From positions 1-64,000 of the IMG/VR virus record IMGVR_UViG_3300046694_000315: a DNA stretch of 64,000 nt; one strand, written 5' to 3'. The position numbers and the translations under genes were made by a program. Below, piece after piece: positions 47,013 to 55,661 of this stretch (the stretch's first letter is position 1; each line of letters begins with the position of its first letter). Origin of the DNA: a virus. The notes under the pieces were generated by a model, which did not search any database, had not been told where the DNA came from, and saw only the letters and a program-made list of their open reading frames with translations.

Positions 47013-48689
47013 TCAGACGGTGGGCGCGGGGGCGTCACGGCCGACGGCCAGCAGCAGACCGCCCCAACGGGCGGCACCGATGCCGTCGTTGTCCAGCCAG
47101 TCGGCACCCTCGGCGTAGGCCGTGCCGAGCAGGTCGTAGGAGTCGGCCAGGGTCATGCGCTCGACATCGTCACCGAGGCGCACCCACGCGTACTTGGAAT
47201 CCATCACCGCGCGGAACCGGCTTTCCTCCTCGGCGTTCTCCGCCATGAGCCGGACGATTCCGACCGCTCCACCGTCGAAGTACTCCAGCGGATTCCGGCC
47301 GTCGTTGCGGCTGTTGTCCGCCGCAGAATCCGACTCGCTGTTCTGCGGGGCCTCCTCGGCGATTTCCGGGGCAATCTCCTCGACGACGGGCGCGGGGGCC
47401 GGGGTCTCCTCGACGGGGGCCGGGGCGGGCGTCTCCGCCTTCTTGCGGGGGGTGCGCGGCTTCTTGGCCGGGTCGATCTCGTAGGCCTTGGGCTCCGGCA
47501 CGGCGGTCTCAACCAGGGTGCAGCGGGTGAGGACGGTGGCCTTGATGCCCTTGTACTCGTCGTGCTCCTTGACCGTGCCACGGAAGGTGACGCGCACGCC
47601 CGTGTTCTCGCCGAGGGCGTTGTTGGACGCGAACCACTTCACGATGACGCCGGACAGTTCGTCGCGGACCTGGTAGATGGTGGTCGCGCCGTACAGGCCG
47701 TCGGTGTAGCGGATGGACTCGATCATGCCGGTGAAGGTGATCCGGGAGCCCTTGATGCCCTTGGCCTTGTCGGGCACGGTGCCGATCCACTCGGAGGGCT
47801 TCTCGTTGCGCGCCTTACGGATCAGGGTCTGCTCGTTGAAGCGGGCCCAGGCCTGCGGAGCGCTCACGAGGATGCCGAAGTTGCGCGAGGAGACGCGCTT
47901 GCCGCCAGCGATGGCCTTCAGGTTGAGGACGTACTCAGACGTGCCGCTGAAGTCGTCGGAGAGGATGAACGCGCGGATCTCGGCGGCCTTGCCCTTGGCC
48001 TCGGCAGCGAGCGGGCGCATGGCGTCGGCGAACTCCTTGTCGCGGCGGGCCTTGCCGGGGTTGATGGCGTTGCGCACGAGCGTCACGGTGGGGGTGGCGT
48101 GGTAGTCCTGGGAGCGGACGAAGCCGAAGGCCTTGACGCACGCCCAGGCGTAGGCGAGGACGGTCTCGGTGGACACGTCGCGGTCGCCTCCGCCGAAGCC
48201 GAAGAACTCCTTCTCCTCGTCGTCGTCGGCGGGGGTGGAGGGCCACGAGATGCCGGTATCCCAGCCGAGGAAGTCCTTGATGCACTGGCGGCCGATCTGC
48301 TTCTCCTCGCCGGTCTCCTCGTTCTTGACGAGGAAGGTCTCGCGGCGCATGCGCTTCTTCTGGCAGTGGTCGCACCAGCCCTCGCGCAGGCCGTCGCGGT
48401 CGACGGAGTGGACGCCGGGCGCGGTGCGTACGATCAGGCCCGCGTTCTCGTCCCAGTCCAGGGTGGCGAGGAAGGTCCAGCCGTTGTGCTTGGGGGCCTC
48501 GCCCGTGAACTCGACGTCGTACATGATCTCGACGACCTCGAAGCCCATGTCGTCCTTGCTCTTGACCTCGACCTCGGTGACCTTCAGGTCCAGGCGGCCG
48601 GTCAGTCCCTTCTTCGACGCGCGGGCGTTGATCTTCTCGATCTTCTCCAGCGTGTTGGTGAGCTGGAAGTGGTCGATGCGAGCAGTCAC
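47013..48689 (-). CDS. Large zinc-finger/OB-fold-like phage protein
   Basis: A 558-residue protein. WCDHCQKKRMRRETFLVKN and, after about 12 residues, GRQCIKDFLG form a treble-clef-like site (residues 105-142). A later region with GIKGSRITFTGMIESIRY and GVRVTFRGTVKEHDEYKGIK reads like an OB fold. A Pro/Ala/Glu linker and a short C-terminal domain follow. Similar proteins are common in actinophages, function unproven; single-strand nucleic-acid binding is plausible. Confidence 0.65.
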   Translation of the reverse strand: MTARIDHFQLTNTLEKIEKINARASKKGLTGRLDLKVTEVEVKSKDDMGFEVVEIMYDVEFTGEAPKHNGWTFLATLDWDENAGLIVRTAPGVHSVDRDGLREGWCDHCQKKRMRRETFLVKNEETGEEKQIGRQCIKDFLGWDTGISWPSTPADDDEEKEFFGFGGGDRDVSTETVLAYAWACVKAFGFVRSQDYHATPTVTLVRNAINPGKARRDKEFADAMRPLAAEAKGKAAEIRAFILSDDFSGTSEYVLNLKAIAGGKRVSSRNFGILVSAPQAWARFNEQTLIRKARNEKPSEWIGTVPDKAKGIKGSRITFTGMIESIRYTDGLYGATTIYQVRDELSGVIVKWFASNNALGENTGVRVTFRGTVKEHDEYKGIKATVLTRCTLVETAVPEPKAYEIDPAKKPRTPRKKAETPAPAPVEETPAPAPVVEEIAPEIAEEAPQNSESDSAADNSRNDGRNPLEYFDGGAVGIVRLMAENAEEESRFRAVMDSKYAWVRLGDDVERMTLADSYDLLGTAYAEGADWLDNDGIGAARWGGLLLAVGRDAPAPTV

Positions 48690-48695
48690 GGGGGG

Positions 48696-48720
48696 CCTCC
48701 TGTTGCGGGGCGGTTGTTGA
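48696..48720 (-). repeat. Start-associated leader repeat
   Basis: Variant copy (CCTCCTGTTGCGGGGCGGTT) between the promoter at 48729 and the start at 48689. Confidence 0.7.
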
Positions 48721-48728
48721 CGGGCACG

Positions 48729-48757
48729 ACGTTACGGGTACGCATACCGCTTGTCAA
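48729..48757 (-). promoter_or_regulatory. Promoter, TTGACA family
   Basis: TTGACA-17 nt-TAACGT. Confidence 0.8.
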
Positions 48758-48801
48758 CCGCTTCCGCTCAACGGCTTTCCATGCTTCTATTTGCGGACAC
48801 G

Positions 48802-48842
48802 AAAGGCCCCCACCGGCCAGCTCGACACGGTGGGGGCCTTTT
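48802..48842. terminator. Terminator
   Basis: AAGGCCCCCACCGG / CGGTGGGGGCCTTTT stem after the gene ending at 48856. Confidence 0.8.
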
Positions 48843-48855
48843 GCATGCCCGGGGA

Positions 48856-49347
48856 CTACTCGACCCGATACAGCGACCCGCTGATGTTGCGGCGCACGAG
48901 GCGTTGCAGGTGACGCCAGCCGGTGATCCTGTCCTGCGGGGCAGGGACGGCGTGGGCGGCCTCCCACACCGTCTGAGTGCGCCGGGCCAGCGCGGACCAC
49001 TGGTTTGCGTCGATCAGCGGAGCGCAGTCCGGGCAGGCGGCCCAGTCATCCTTGTAGGCCTGCATCCGACCGGTCCTCGGGTCGATCCCGGCGAGAAATT
49101 CCGACACGGGCAGGAACCAGATTTCCGTCTCCAGATCCGTGTTGCAGAAGTCGCAGCGGCCCAGCAGTTTTCCGGTTTTCGCGTTGACCGGAACCGCCTT
49201 ATGGCCCACCAGCGAATCCTGCGCGAAGTGCTCCCAGGATTCCGATCCGTCCTTGGCCTTGATGAACGCCAGCGCCCGGTGGCAGATCTTGCAGACCATG
49301 CTCTCGTCGGGCGCGGTGTCCAGCATCCGCCGCTCTTCCTCGGTCAC
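48856..49347 (-). CDS. Zinc-binding protein with three Cys pairs
   Basis: A 163-residue protein with MVCKICHRAL, RCDFCNTDL and AACPDCAPL, three CxxC knuckles likely to bind two zinc ions. GTG overlaps the upstream stop (GTGA). A nucleic-acid or protein-binding role is likely; family unknown. Confidence 0.6.
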   Translation of the reverse strand: MTEEERRMLDTAPDESMVCKICHRALAFIKAKDGSESWEHFAQDSLVGHKAVPVNAKTGKLLGRCDFCNTDLETEIWFLPVSEFLAGIDPRTGRMQAYKDDWAACPDCAPLIDANQWSALARRTQTVWEAAHAVPAPQDRITGWRHLQRLVRRNISGSLYRVE

Positions 49348-49751
49348 CGGGTGATCTCCTGGCCCGGCTTGAGGATGCGGAACTGGGTGCCGTCCTCGGC
49401 CATCAGCTCCTCGCCGTTCTCCATGTCGGTGATGTGCGCGGCCAGCTCGCCGTAGCGGAAGTCCCGGCGCTGCATCTCGTTGGTGAGGGCGCCCCAGGCG
49501 GCGTCGTGGCCGCTCTTCTCCGAGGTGCCCACCGTGCGCCATCCGGCGCCCTCGTGGTTGTCCTTGATCTGGGCCCAGTGCACCGGGGCGGTGCTCGGCG
49601 CGTTGTCGAGGTACCAGCTCCTGGCGTCCTGGAACAGCTTGGTCGTGAAGTCGGAGCTGTCCAGCGTCGGGAACTTCTCGCGGTGGCCGTCGATCAGCAG
49701 GGCGGAGACCTGCGCGAGGGTGAGGCTGATGTCGAACGTCGGCTCGCTCAT
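49344..49751 (-). CDS. Hypothetical protein
   Basis: A 135-residue protein, MSEPTFDISLTLAQVSALLI, then YGELAAHITDMENGEELM. No family recognised. First gene after the promoter at 49794. Confidence 0.55.
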   Translation of the reverse strand: MSEPTFDISLTLAQVSALLIDGHREKFPTLDSSDFTTKLFQDARSWYLDNAPSTAPVHWAQIKDNHEGAGWRTVGTSEKSGHDAAWGALTNEMQRRDFRYGELAAHITDMENGEELMAEDGTQFRILKPGQEITR

Positions 49752-49793
49752 CGTTCGCTCCTTGTTAGGGCGGGGTGGTTGGTGACGAGGACG

Positions 49794-49822
49794 AACCTAG
49801 TCACTGCAATACGCATTGTCAA
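49794..49822 (-). promoter_or_regulatory. Promoter, TTGACA family
   Basis: TTGACA-17 nt-TAGGTT, 42 nt upstream of the start at 49751. Confidence 0.8.
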
Positions 49823-49836
49823 GCGATCTCGTAAAA

Positions 49837-50055
49837 CTACTTGTCAGCGGTGTACTTCCGGCGCACGATTCGGACCGGGGGCTTCTGCACGACCATGACG
49901 TCCTGGCCGGGCTTGACGGCGACGGTCTCGACGTCCGTGGCACCGTCGGCCCGGAGCTGGTCGACGCGGTGCTGGGCGCTGGCCTTGTCGTAGCCGCATA
50001 CGGACACATGCCGTACGCCCGTGGTGTCGGTCCACAGGACCTTGATGTTGATCAC
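49837..50055 (-). CDS. Hypothetical short protein
   Basis: A 72-residue protein with alternating strand-helix-strand pattern (INIKVLWTDTTGVRHVSVCG, KASAQHRVDQLRADG). Function unknown. Confidence 0.55.
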   Translation of the reverse strand: MINIKVLWTDTTGVRHVSVCGYDKASAQHRVDQLRADGATDVETVAVKPGQDVMVVQKPPVRIVRRKYTADK

Positions 50056-50070
50056 GGAGTGCTCTCCTGC

Positions 50071-50475
50071 TCAAGTGGTCTTGGACCAGCGGGTGTTCGA
50101 GTAGCGCTGGTACTCCTCGGGGGTCAGCCGCTCCTCGATGCGGTTGTATCCCTTGGTGCCCACCTGGGTGAAGTCGATGACCCACTCCAGGCCCTCGCGG
50201 ATCAATTTCTCGCGGGTGGACACACCTCTGATGATCAGGCTGTTGGCCGTCCGGTGCCCGAGCGCGTCGTGGCCGAGGAGGTCGTGCAGCTCGGTGCCAG
50301 CGCACGAGGAACAACCGGCGTCGGACACGTACTGCTGCTCGGCCATCTGCTCGCGGATGCGCGGGGCGAGGAAGTCGAACCACATGTGGGCTTGCGCTTT
50401 GGCCTTGGGCCTGCTCCAGCCGTGCGCAACCATGTACGCGCGCAGCTCCTCGACGATCTCAGCGTCGGTGGCCAT
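50071..50475 (-). CDS. Hypothetical protein
   Basis: A 134-residue helical protein with DAGCSSCAGTELHDLLGHDA, a Cys pair and His. Its Leu-His is CTG CAC. No family recognised. Confidence 0.55.
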   Translation of the reverse strand: MATDAEIVEELRAYMVAHGWSRPKAKAQAHMWFDFLAPRIREQMAEQQYVSDAGCSSCAGTELHDLLGHDALGHRTANSLIIRGVSTREKLIREGLEWVIDFTQVGTKGYNRIEERLTPEEYQRYSNTRWSKTT

Positions 50476-50488
50476 GATGTGCTCCTGC

Positions 50489-50731
50489 TCAGACAAGGGT
50501 GGTGGCGTTGGCGACGTGCGGGCAGCCCTGCGCAATGTAGTCCTGCCAACTGACAATGTTGTTCCGCGTGGCCTGGATGCGGGTCATGAACAGCCGCTGC
50601 TTGCGGGCGGTCTTCTCTCCGCGCCAGCGGCGCTCCAGGGCGGCCAGTTCGCATGTGCGCTGGGAGATCAGCTTGTCCGCTGCCTTCTGCCGGTCGGCGA
50701 GGCGGTGGGAACGGAACGGGCTGGTGGCCAT
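50489..50731 (-). CDS. Basic helical protein
   Basis: An 80-residue basic protein (KLISQRTCELAALERRWRGE, KTARKQRLFMTRIQATRN) likely to bind nucleic acid. Preceded by a leader repeat. Function unknown. Confidence 0.55.
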   Translation of the reverse strand: MATSPFRSHRLADRQKAADKLISQRTCELAALERRWRGEKTARKQRLFMTRIQATRNNIVSWQDYIAQGCPHVANATTLV

Positions 50732-50739
50732 CTGCGGCG

Positions 50740-50754
50740 CCTCCTGGTGTGGGG
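50740..50754 (-). repeat. Start-associated leader repeat
   Basis: Short copy (CCTCCTGGTGTGGGG) between the promoter at 50771 and the start at 50731. Confidence 0.7.
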
Positions 50755-50770
50755 TGCTCTTGCAGGAGAA

Positions 50771-50799
50771 ACGCTAAGGGGACCGCTTGAGGTTGTCAA
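50771..50799 (-). promoter_or_regulatory. Promoter, TTGACA family
   Basis: TTGACA-17 nt-TAGCGT. Confidence 0.8.
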
Positions 50800-50822
50800 G
50801 CGATCCCCTGATATTGCTTGCG

Positions 50823-51146
50823 TCAGTTGCCGACCAGCCTTGCGCGTGCCTCCAGCGCTCGCTGGAGCAGTGCCTGCTCGCCTTCGTCGACCATCTGCTG
50901 TTCCGCGATGAGTTGCTCAAGGGGCGGAAGCGCCAGCCGGATGCCGTCCGGCAGGCCGTCGGTCAGCTCCTTGAGCGGGGCGCCTTCGAGCGGGATCCGA
51001 ACGTTGAGCCCCACGTCGGCGACGGTGATATCGAAGGACAGCACGTCGGTCAAGTAGACCGAGACGGTGCCCCCTGTGGACAGCAATTCGGTCAGCTCGT
51101 CCGTGGTGAGTTCGACCTGATCGAACTCTTCGTCGTCCGGCATCAC
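50823..51146 (-). CDS. Hypothetical acidic protein
   Basis: A 107-residue protein with TGGTVSVYLTDVLSFDITVA and a helical C-terminal half. Overlaps the upstream gene by 4 nt. No family recognised. Confidence 0.55.
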   Translation of the reverse strand: MMPDDEEFDQVELTTDELTELLSTGGTVSVYLTDVLSFDITVADVGLNVRIPLEGAPLKELTDGLPDGIRLALPPLEQLIAEQQMVDEGEQALLQRALEARARLVGN

Positions 51147-51481
51147 TCGCTCATCAGTTGTTCGGTCTCGTCGACCGTCTCGCTGACGGCGTCGAAGGCG
51201 GCCGTCCAGGCGGCGTTGACGGCCTCGTAGGGCAGCGGGTGGTCCGCGAGGTCGACGCCGGGGGGAACGGGGCCGTCAAGGGCGAACGTGCCGTCCAGCG
51301 GGTCCCACTTCAGCCCGGCCGCCGCCAGCTCCGCGTTGAACCGTGCGGAGTGCTGTCGGGCCAGCTCAGCGACCAGGGCGGCCGGAGGGCTGTCGTACCC
51401 CGCCTGGGTCTCCAGGAAGCCCGTCCACTCCTGCTGGAGGGTGGGGAGGTCGAAGCCGGGGAGTTGGTGGTTGATGCTCAT
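51143..51481 (-). CDS. Hypothetical protein
   Basis: A 112-residue protein (MSINHQLPGFDLPTLQQEWT) with helical ends. Coupled to the downstream gene. No family recognised. Confidence 0.55.
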   Translation of the reverse strand: MSINHQLPGFDLPTLQQEWTGFLETQAGYDSPPAALVAELARQHSARFNAELAAAGLKWDPLDGTFALDGPVPPGVDLADHPLPYEAVNAAWTAAFDAVSETVDETEQLMSE

Positions 51482-51483
51482 GG

Positions 51484-51726
51484 TCAGTAGTCCTCATCCC
51501 ATCGCTCCCCCGCGTACGTGGGGTCGAAGCCTGCCGGGGGCACGTCGGAGAAGGGGGCGTACTTGCGTACGATCTCCTCCTGCTTCTTCAGCCGCGCCGT
51601 CCAGTGGGTGGCGCAGCGCGGGAAGGACTGGCCGGTGCCGGACAGCGGGTCGCGGTACTCCACGGGGCCGCTGCACTCGCCCGTGTGGTCCTCCAGGCAC
51701 TTCGGCTCTTCGTGCTGCTCGCTCAC
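51484..51726 (-). CDS. Hypothetical Cys-containing protein
   Basis: An 80-residue protein with PKCLEDHTGECSGPVEYRD and FPRCATHWTARL, three Cys and two His that could hold a metal. GTG overlaps the upstream stop (GTGA). Similar short proteins occur in actinobacteria and phages; function unknown. Confidence 0.6.
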   Translation of the reverse strand: MSEQHEEPKCLEDHTGECSGPVEYRDPLSGTGQSFPRCATHWTARLKKQEEIVRKYAPFSDVPPAGFDPTYAGERWDEDY

Positions 51727-51965
51727 TTCGGCTCCGTCTCGCGCAGGTGCTGCTCTCCGGCCGCGACGTCGCCCCACTGGGCACCGTTCTCGGCGTGGGC
51801 CAGGATCTCCTCGGCGGGGGCGTAGCCGGTCTGCTCGTCCACGCTCTTGAAGACGCCCGCGTTGTCCAACGTCTCCAGTGCGGTGATGGCGCGCTCGCTG
51901 TTGTCGCCGTCCCAGCCCTTGCGCAGCCAGGCCAGCGCCTCGATGACGTCGTTGCTGTATGTCAT
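51723..51965 (-). CDS. Hypothetical protein
   Basis: An 80-residue acidic helical protein (VIEALAWLRKGWDGDNSERA). No family recognised. Coupled to the next gene. Confidence 0.55.
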   Translation of the reverse strand: MTYSNDVIEALAWLRKGWDGDNSERAITALETLDNAGVFKSVDEQTGYAPAEEILAHAENGAQWGDVAAGEQHLRETEPK

Positions 51966-51967
51966 GG

Positions 51968-52372
51968 TCAGTTCTCCTCGTCGATGATCTCGATGACGTC
52001 CGTGCGGGACAGCATCTTCGTCGCCGCGTTGTGTCGGGCGTTCGCCTGTACCTGCACGATGCCGCCGTTCTCGACGCGGGACGTACGCAGCCAGGAGAAG
52101 GTGTCTCCGCGTACCTTGCGAACGGCCGCGAGGAACGCGTCGAAGCCGACCTGCTCCAGGGTGCCTCCGGCGGCGTCGCGGATCTCCAGGAACGCCACTG
52201 CGGTCGCTTCGGCGTTGGTGACGGCGTCCAGCACGTGCGGGGAGGTCATGCGGCTGCCGATGTTGAGCGGCGCGCGCAGCAGCTCAGCGAAGTCGTTGCG
52301 GGCCTTCTCGGCCTCCTTGACGGCGTCGCTGATGGTCCGCTCGATGTACCCGGCGGTGGCCTTGGCGTCCAT
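51968..52372 (-). CDS. Hypothetical helical protein
   Basis: A 134-residue protein with IERTISDAVKEAEKARNDFA and a C-terminal WLRTSRVENGGIVQVQANAR. No family recognised. Confidence 0.55.
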   Translation of the reverse strand: MDAKATAGYIERTISDAVKEAEKARNDFAELLRAPLNIGSRMTSPHVLDAVTNAEATAVAFLEIRDAAGGTLEQVGFDAFLAAVRKVRGDTFSWLRTSRVENGGIVQVQANARHNAATKMLSRTDVIEIIDEEN

Positions 52373-52375
52373 GGG

Positions 52376-52519
52376 TTACTCCTGGTCTCGTATCGCTGCG
52401 TGCTTGGCAGTCTTGCGGGTGCGCTGCTTGCGGGGGCGGGAATCGTGTCCTCCGGCCGCTCCGCTGCGCCGACGTTCCTGCACGGCGCGGATGTGCTCGG
52501 GGTCCTGCTGGGCGTGCAT
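52376..52519 (-). CDS. Tiny basic protein
   Basis: A 47-residue Arg/Lys-rich protein (AVQERRRSGAAGGHDSRPRK), likely nucleic-acid binding. AGGAGGCACC precedes the ATG. Function unknown. Confidence 0.55.
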   Translation of the reverse strand: MHAQQDPEHIRAVQERRRSGAAGGHDSRPRKQRTRKTAKHAAIRDQE

Positions 52520-52588
52520 GGGTGCCTCCTGGGGCTGGTACGGGAGATACCAGGTTATTGGTCCTCCCGTACCGCTTCCCAACTACGG

Positions 52589-53455
52589 CTACCTGCGGTC
52601 GGCGCGCTTCTTGGCCTCGGCGAGGACGGTCTCGGTGTCCTTGCCCTCCTTGTGGGCGACGGCCTTGGCGACGTCGTCCAGGGACTCCTTGCGGTAGGAG
52701 GGGTGCGCGCCGCCCTTGTTCCAGAAGTAGTAGTCCGTGAGCCAGCCACGGGCCGCGTGCAGGGTCTCCAGGGTGTCGTACGCGTCGTGGGCCGGGTGGA
52801 CCTTGACGACCACGCCGTTGCGGACGACCTGGCGCTCGGGGTAGTGGCCCTTGAAGACCTTCAGCGGGGTGCCGTCGGGGTTGGCGATGGCCTTGGCGGC
52901 CTTCTTCGCCTCGCGCTCGGCCTTCTTGGCTTCGCGCTCCAGGCGGGCAGCCTTCTTGTCGACGGACTCCAGCCGGGTCTTGCGCTTGAGGGTGTCGGTG
53001 GGGGCCCAGGGGAAGCAGCGGGTGCATGCCTTCTCCCCGGCCAGCTCGACGAGGTCCTCGGCCGTCATGCCGGACTGCTCGACCAGCCACGCGTACTGGG
53101 TGGTGGGGAAGCAGGTGTCGCAGTACTGGTCCTTGTGGACGTGGCCGTTGGTGTTGTCGACGAGGTAGTACCGGGTCCAGCGGCGCGAGTGGTACCTGGC
53201 CTCGCGGGGGTAGATCTCGCCCTGGAGGATCTCCTGGATGCGCTCCTGGAGGGTCTCGATCTCGGCGACCAGCTCGGCGCGGCGCTCCGGCGAGCGGCTC
53301 GGCAGGAGGGAGTCGTAGGAGCCGGGCTCGGTGTCGTCGATGATGTTGATGAACTGCTGGGCGCGGTGCTGCTGGGCGGTCAGGTCGGCGGTCTTGACGT
53401 AGGCCGCGTACAGCGCGGTGTCGATCTCGGCCGGGGTGGCGTTGGTGAGGTCCAT
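52589..53455 (-). CDS. Conserved phage protein with CxxC pairs
   Basis: A 288-residue protein. Two Cys pairs, KDQYCDTCFPTTQY and EKACTRCFPWAP (about residues 112-150), form a likely zinc site, followed by a Lys/Glu/Ala coiled coil and a C-terminal domain. I recall similar proteins in actinophage early regions, no known function. Own promoter and leader. Confidence 0.65.
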   Translation of the reverse strand: MDLTNATPAEIDTALYAAYVKTADLTAQQHRAQQFINIIDDTEPGSYDSLLPSRSPERRAELVAEIETLQERIQEILQGEIYPREARYHSRRWTRYYLVDNTNGHVHKDQYCDTCFPTTQYAWLVEQSGMTAEDLVELAGEKACTRCFPWAPTDTLKRKTRLESVDKKAARLEREAKKAEREAKKAAKAIANPDGTPLKVFKGHYPERQVVRNGVVVKVHPAHDAYDTLETLHAARGWLTDYYFWNKGGAHPSYRKESLDDVAKAVAHKEGKDTETVLAEAKKRADRR

Positions 53456-53462
53456 CGTGTTG

Positions 53463-53486
53463 CCTCCTGGTGTGGAGCGGTTGGTG
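53463..53486 (-). repeat. Start-associated leader repeat
   Basis: Copy CCTCCTGGTGTGGAGCGGTT then GGTG, before the start at 53455. Confidence 0.75.
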
Positions 53487-53495
53487 ACAGGTACG

Positions 53496-53524
53496 ACCTT
53501 ACGGGGGCGCCTACTGCTTGTCAA
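53496..53524 (-). promoter_or_regulatory. Promoter, TTGACA family
   Basis: TTGACA-17 nt-TAAGGT; its -35 lies inside the last codons of the upstream gene. Confidence 0.8.
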
Positions 53525-53846
53525 GCGAAATGGGGTTACCGCTTGCGTCGATGTACTGCTCGATGTCGTAGCCCATGTTCAGGCTGTTCAGCCGCTTCGC
53601 GCCGATCGACTTCACGCGCAGTTCCAGGCGCTTGGTCCAGTCGGCGACGTCGGCCGGGGAGACCGGACCGATCTCGCACTGGCGCAGCCAGAGGATGGGG
53701 TCGAAGCGGTCGCTGGTGCCGGTGAGGGCGTCGGCGATGTTGTAGGCGATGTTGCGGCGGGCGTTGAAGTCCTGGTCGTCGGAGTCGGCGATGGCTGCGG
53801 ACAGGGTCTCGTAGTCGCTGCGGCTCATGTTGCGGGGCGCGGGCAT
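53511..53846 (-). CDS. Hypothetical protein
   Basis: A 111-residue protein (MSRSDYETLSAAIADSDDQD near the start). The C-terminal codons contain the -35 of the next promoter. No family recognised. Confidence 0.55.
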   Translation of the reverse strand: MPAPRNMSRSDYETLSAAIADSDDQDFNARRNIAYNIADALTGTSDRFDPILWLRQCEIGPVSPADVADWTKRLELRVKSIGAKRLNSLNMGYDIEQYIDASGNPISLDKQ

Positions 53847-53854
53847 GGCGGGCT

Positions 53855-53869
53855 CCTCCTGGTGCGGGG
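53855..53869 (-). repeat. Start-associated leader repeat
   Basis: Short copy (CCTCCTGGTGCGGGG) before the start at 53846. Confidence 0.65.
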
Positions 53870-53949
53870 ATTGATGTTCGCGGGAACAGTACGGGCCGCC
53901 CGGCTCAGGTGTCGAGTCGGACGGCCCGTACGCAGGGGGTGCGTATGGA

Positions 53950-54183
53950 TCACGTGGTGGGGCGGGTCAGGTGGTAGAACTTGCTGCCGTGGACGCGGAT
54001 GGTGTACCGGGTCGCGTCGGAGGACTCCACGAGCCGCGCCCTGTCGTAGATGGCGAGGTCCTTCCATGCCTGCTCGGCATCGGCCGGGACCATCTGGGCC
54101 GAGCTGGGGTCGTAGCCCAGGATCTCGGTGAACTCTGCCTTGATCTGGAGCATCTTCTTCGAGCCCCGGGGGATGGTGCGCAT
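53950..54183 (-). CDS. Hypothetical basic protein
   Basis: A 77-residue protein (MRTIPRGSKKMLQIKAEFTE, then RYTIRVHGSKFYHLTRP). Possible small nucleic-acid-binding fold. Function unknown. Confidence 0.55.
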   Translation of the reverse strand: MRTIPRGSKKMLQIKAEFTEILGYDPSSAQMVPADAEQAWKDLAIYDRARLVESSDATRYTIRVHGSKFYHLTRPTT

Positions 54184-54200
54184 GGGTGTCTCCTGTCTGT

Positions 54201-55055
54201 TCAGGCGGCGATGCGGGTGCGGCTGCCACCGATGGCGTGCTGGCTGCTGAGGCGGGCGGACTGCGCGGCGCTGTCTCCGGCGCGGCGGGCGGAGGTGCTG
54301 TAGGTGGTGCTGTTGGCGCCCTTCCAGGAGCCACGGGCCCTGGAGGTCTTCGAGTAGTAGTCGTGGACCTCCTTCTGCTTGTCCGCGAGGACGAGGGCGG
54401 CGGAGACCTCGATCTCGTACTCGACGCCGTTGTCCTTGCCGATGCTGGGGACGGTGTAGGTGTTCTTCTTGGCCTCCTCCAGGGCCTCCTGGCGGGCCGA
54501 CCACAGGCGGGAGGAGATGCGGCGGGTGAAGGCGTCGTAGAAGTTGGCGCGGGCGGTGCGGCCGTCCATGGGCTTGGTGACGGTCTGGTAGTCCCACTCG
54601 CCCCAGTACGCGTCCCAGACCTTCTTCTTGCCGGTCACCTGCTCCTTCTTGTACTCGCCGGTCTTCAGCCAGGCGTTGGCGGACTCGGTCATCTGCACGA
54701 GCAGGGAGGCGTAGAGGGCCTCGACGACCTCGATGTCGCTGGGCATCCCGAAGGCGATGACGTAGGTGGAGTTCATCGCGATGTTCAACTGGACGTCGTT
54801 GTTGTCGGCGACGGCCATGAACAGTTCGACCAGGCGGGCGTTGTTGTTCTTGCGGGGCTGGCCGATGGTGATGCGCTTGTGGGTGGGCTGCTCGCGCTGC
54901 TCCCGCTTGGCGGTGTGCTGGCGGGCTACGGCCAGGTCGATGCTGGTGAGGGTGGCCATGGCCTGCGCCTTGCGCATGTAGGCCTCGGCCTCTTCGGGGG
55001 TGGAGGCGTTCTCGGCCTTGTTGAGGATCTTGGCCAGCTTGTCGAGGGTGCTCAT
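54201..55055 (-). CDS. DUF2786-type protein
   Basis: A 284-residue protein. The N-terminus (LDKLAKILNKAENASTPEEA, then EAYMRKAQAMATLTSIDL) matches DUF2786, a domain common in actinobacteria and their phages. The following part (DAFTRRISSRLWSARQEALE) corresponds to the usual C-terminal extension. Function unknown. Confidence 0.82.
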   Translation of the reverse strand: MSTLDKLAKILNKAENASTPEEAEAYMRKAQAMATLTSIDLAVARQHTAKREQREQPTHKRITIGQPRKNNNARLVELFMAVADNNDVQLNIAMNSTYVIAFGMPSDIEVVEALYASLLVQMTESANAWLKTGEYKKEQVTGKKKVWDAYWGEWDYQTVTKPMDGRTARANFYDAFTRRISSRLWSARQEALEEAKKNTYTVPSIGKDNGVEYEIEVSAALVLADKQKEVHDYYSKTSRARGSWKGANSTTYSTSARRAGDSAAQSARLSSQHAIGGSRTRIAA

Positions 55056-55063
55056 GTGGTGCT

Positions 55064-55089
55064 CCTCCTGGTGTGAGGCGGTTGGTGTG
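55064..55089 (-). repeat. Start-associated leader repeat
   Basis: Copy CCTCCTGGTGTGAGGCGGTT then GGTGTG, before the DUF2786 gene. Confidence 0.75.
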
Positions 55090-55095
55090 TGGTGA

Positions 55096-55124
55096 ACGCT
55101 ACGGGCTCGGGGAACCCTTGTCAA
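55096..55124 (-). promoter_or_regulatory. Promoter, TTGACA family
   Basis: TTGACA-17 nt-TAGCGT. Confidence 0.8.
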
Positions 55125-55143
55125 GCGATTCCCCGAAGTCGTT

Positions 55144-55659
55144 TTACACGCTGGCGAGGCTGCCGAAGCGGACGCCGTGCTGGGCGTACGAGTCGGTGAG
55201 CAGGAGGCCGACCTCGGGGCCCATGACCTCGCGCACCATGTGCAGGAAGGTGCTGGCGAACGCGGGGCCGTGGGCCTCGCCGTGGTTGGCCAGGTGGTGG
55301 CTCAGTTCGTGCAGGATGACGATCTCCCGCAGGGCCCAGCCGCTGCTGTTCGTGCGGTCGGGGATGGCCAGGGTGCGGGTCAGGGGCTCGTAGTGGGCGA
55401 AGCGCCGTCCCGCCCGGCGTCGCACGTGGACCGGCAGGACGGTGCGCTCGGGCCACATGTCCTTGACCCAGTTGAGGCCGAGGACGGCGTCGATGTAGCG
55501 CTGGATGGACTCCAGGTCGCCGAACTTGCGCTCCAGGGGCACCAGCAGGCTGGAGCCGTAGAAGTCGAAGGTGGGCACGTCGGCCTTGGCGAGGGATTCG
55601 AGGATGTCGCGGACGAAGTACTCGGCGTCGTAGACGCGCTGGCGCTGGTTGTCTCGCAT
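55144..55659 (-). CDS. Zinc metallohydrolase (TIGR04338-like)
   Basis: A 171-residue protein with RDNQRQRVYDAEYFVRDIL at the start and IVILHELSHHLANHGEAHGP, an HExxHH zinc-peptidase motif with a third ligand candidate nearby. The arrangement resembles the TIGR04338 metallohydrolase family of actinobacteria. Its Leu-His pairs use CTG CAC, unlike the dispersed motif. Substrate unknown. Confidence 0.78.
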   Translation of the reverse strand: MRDNQRQRVYDAEYFVRDILESLAKADVPTFDFYGSSLLVPLERKFGDLESIQRYIDAVLGLNWVKDMWPERTVLPVHVRRRAGRRFAHYEPLTRTLAIPDRTNSSGWALREIVILHELSHHLANHGEAHGPAFASTFLHMVREVMGPEVGLLLTDSYAQHGVRFGSLASV

Positions 55660-55661
55660 GG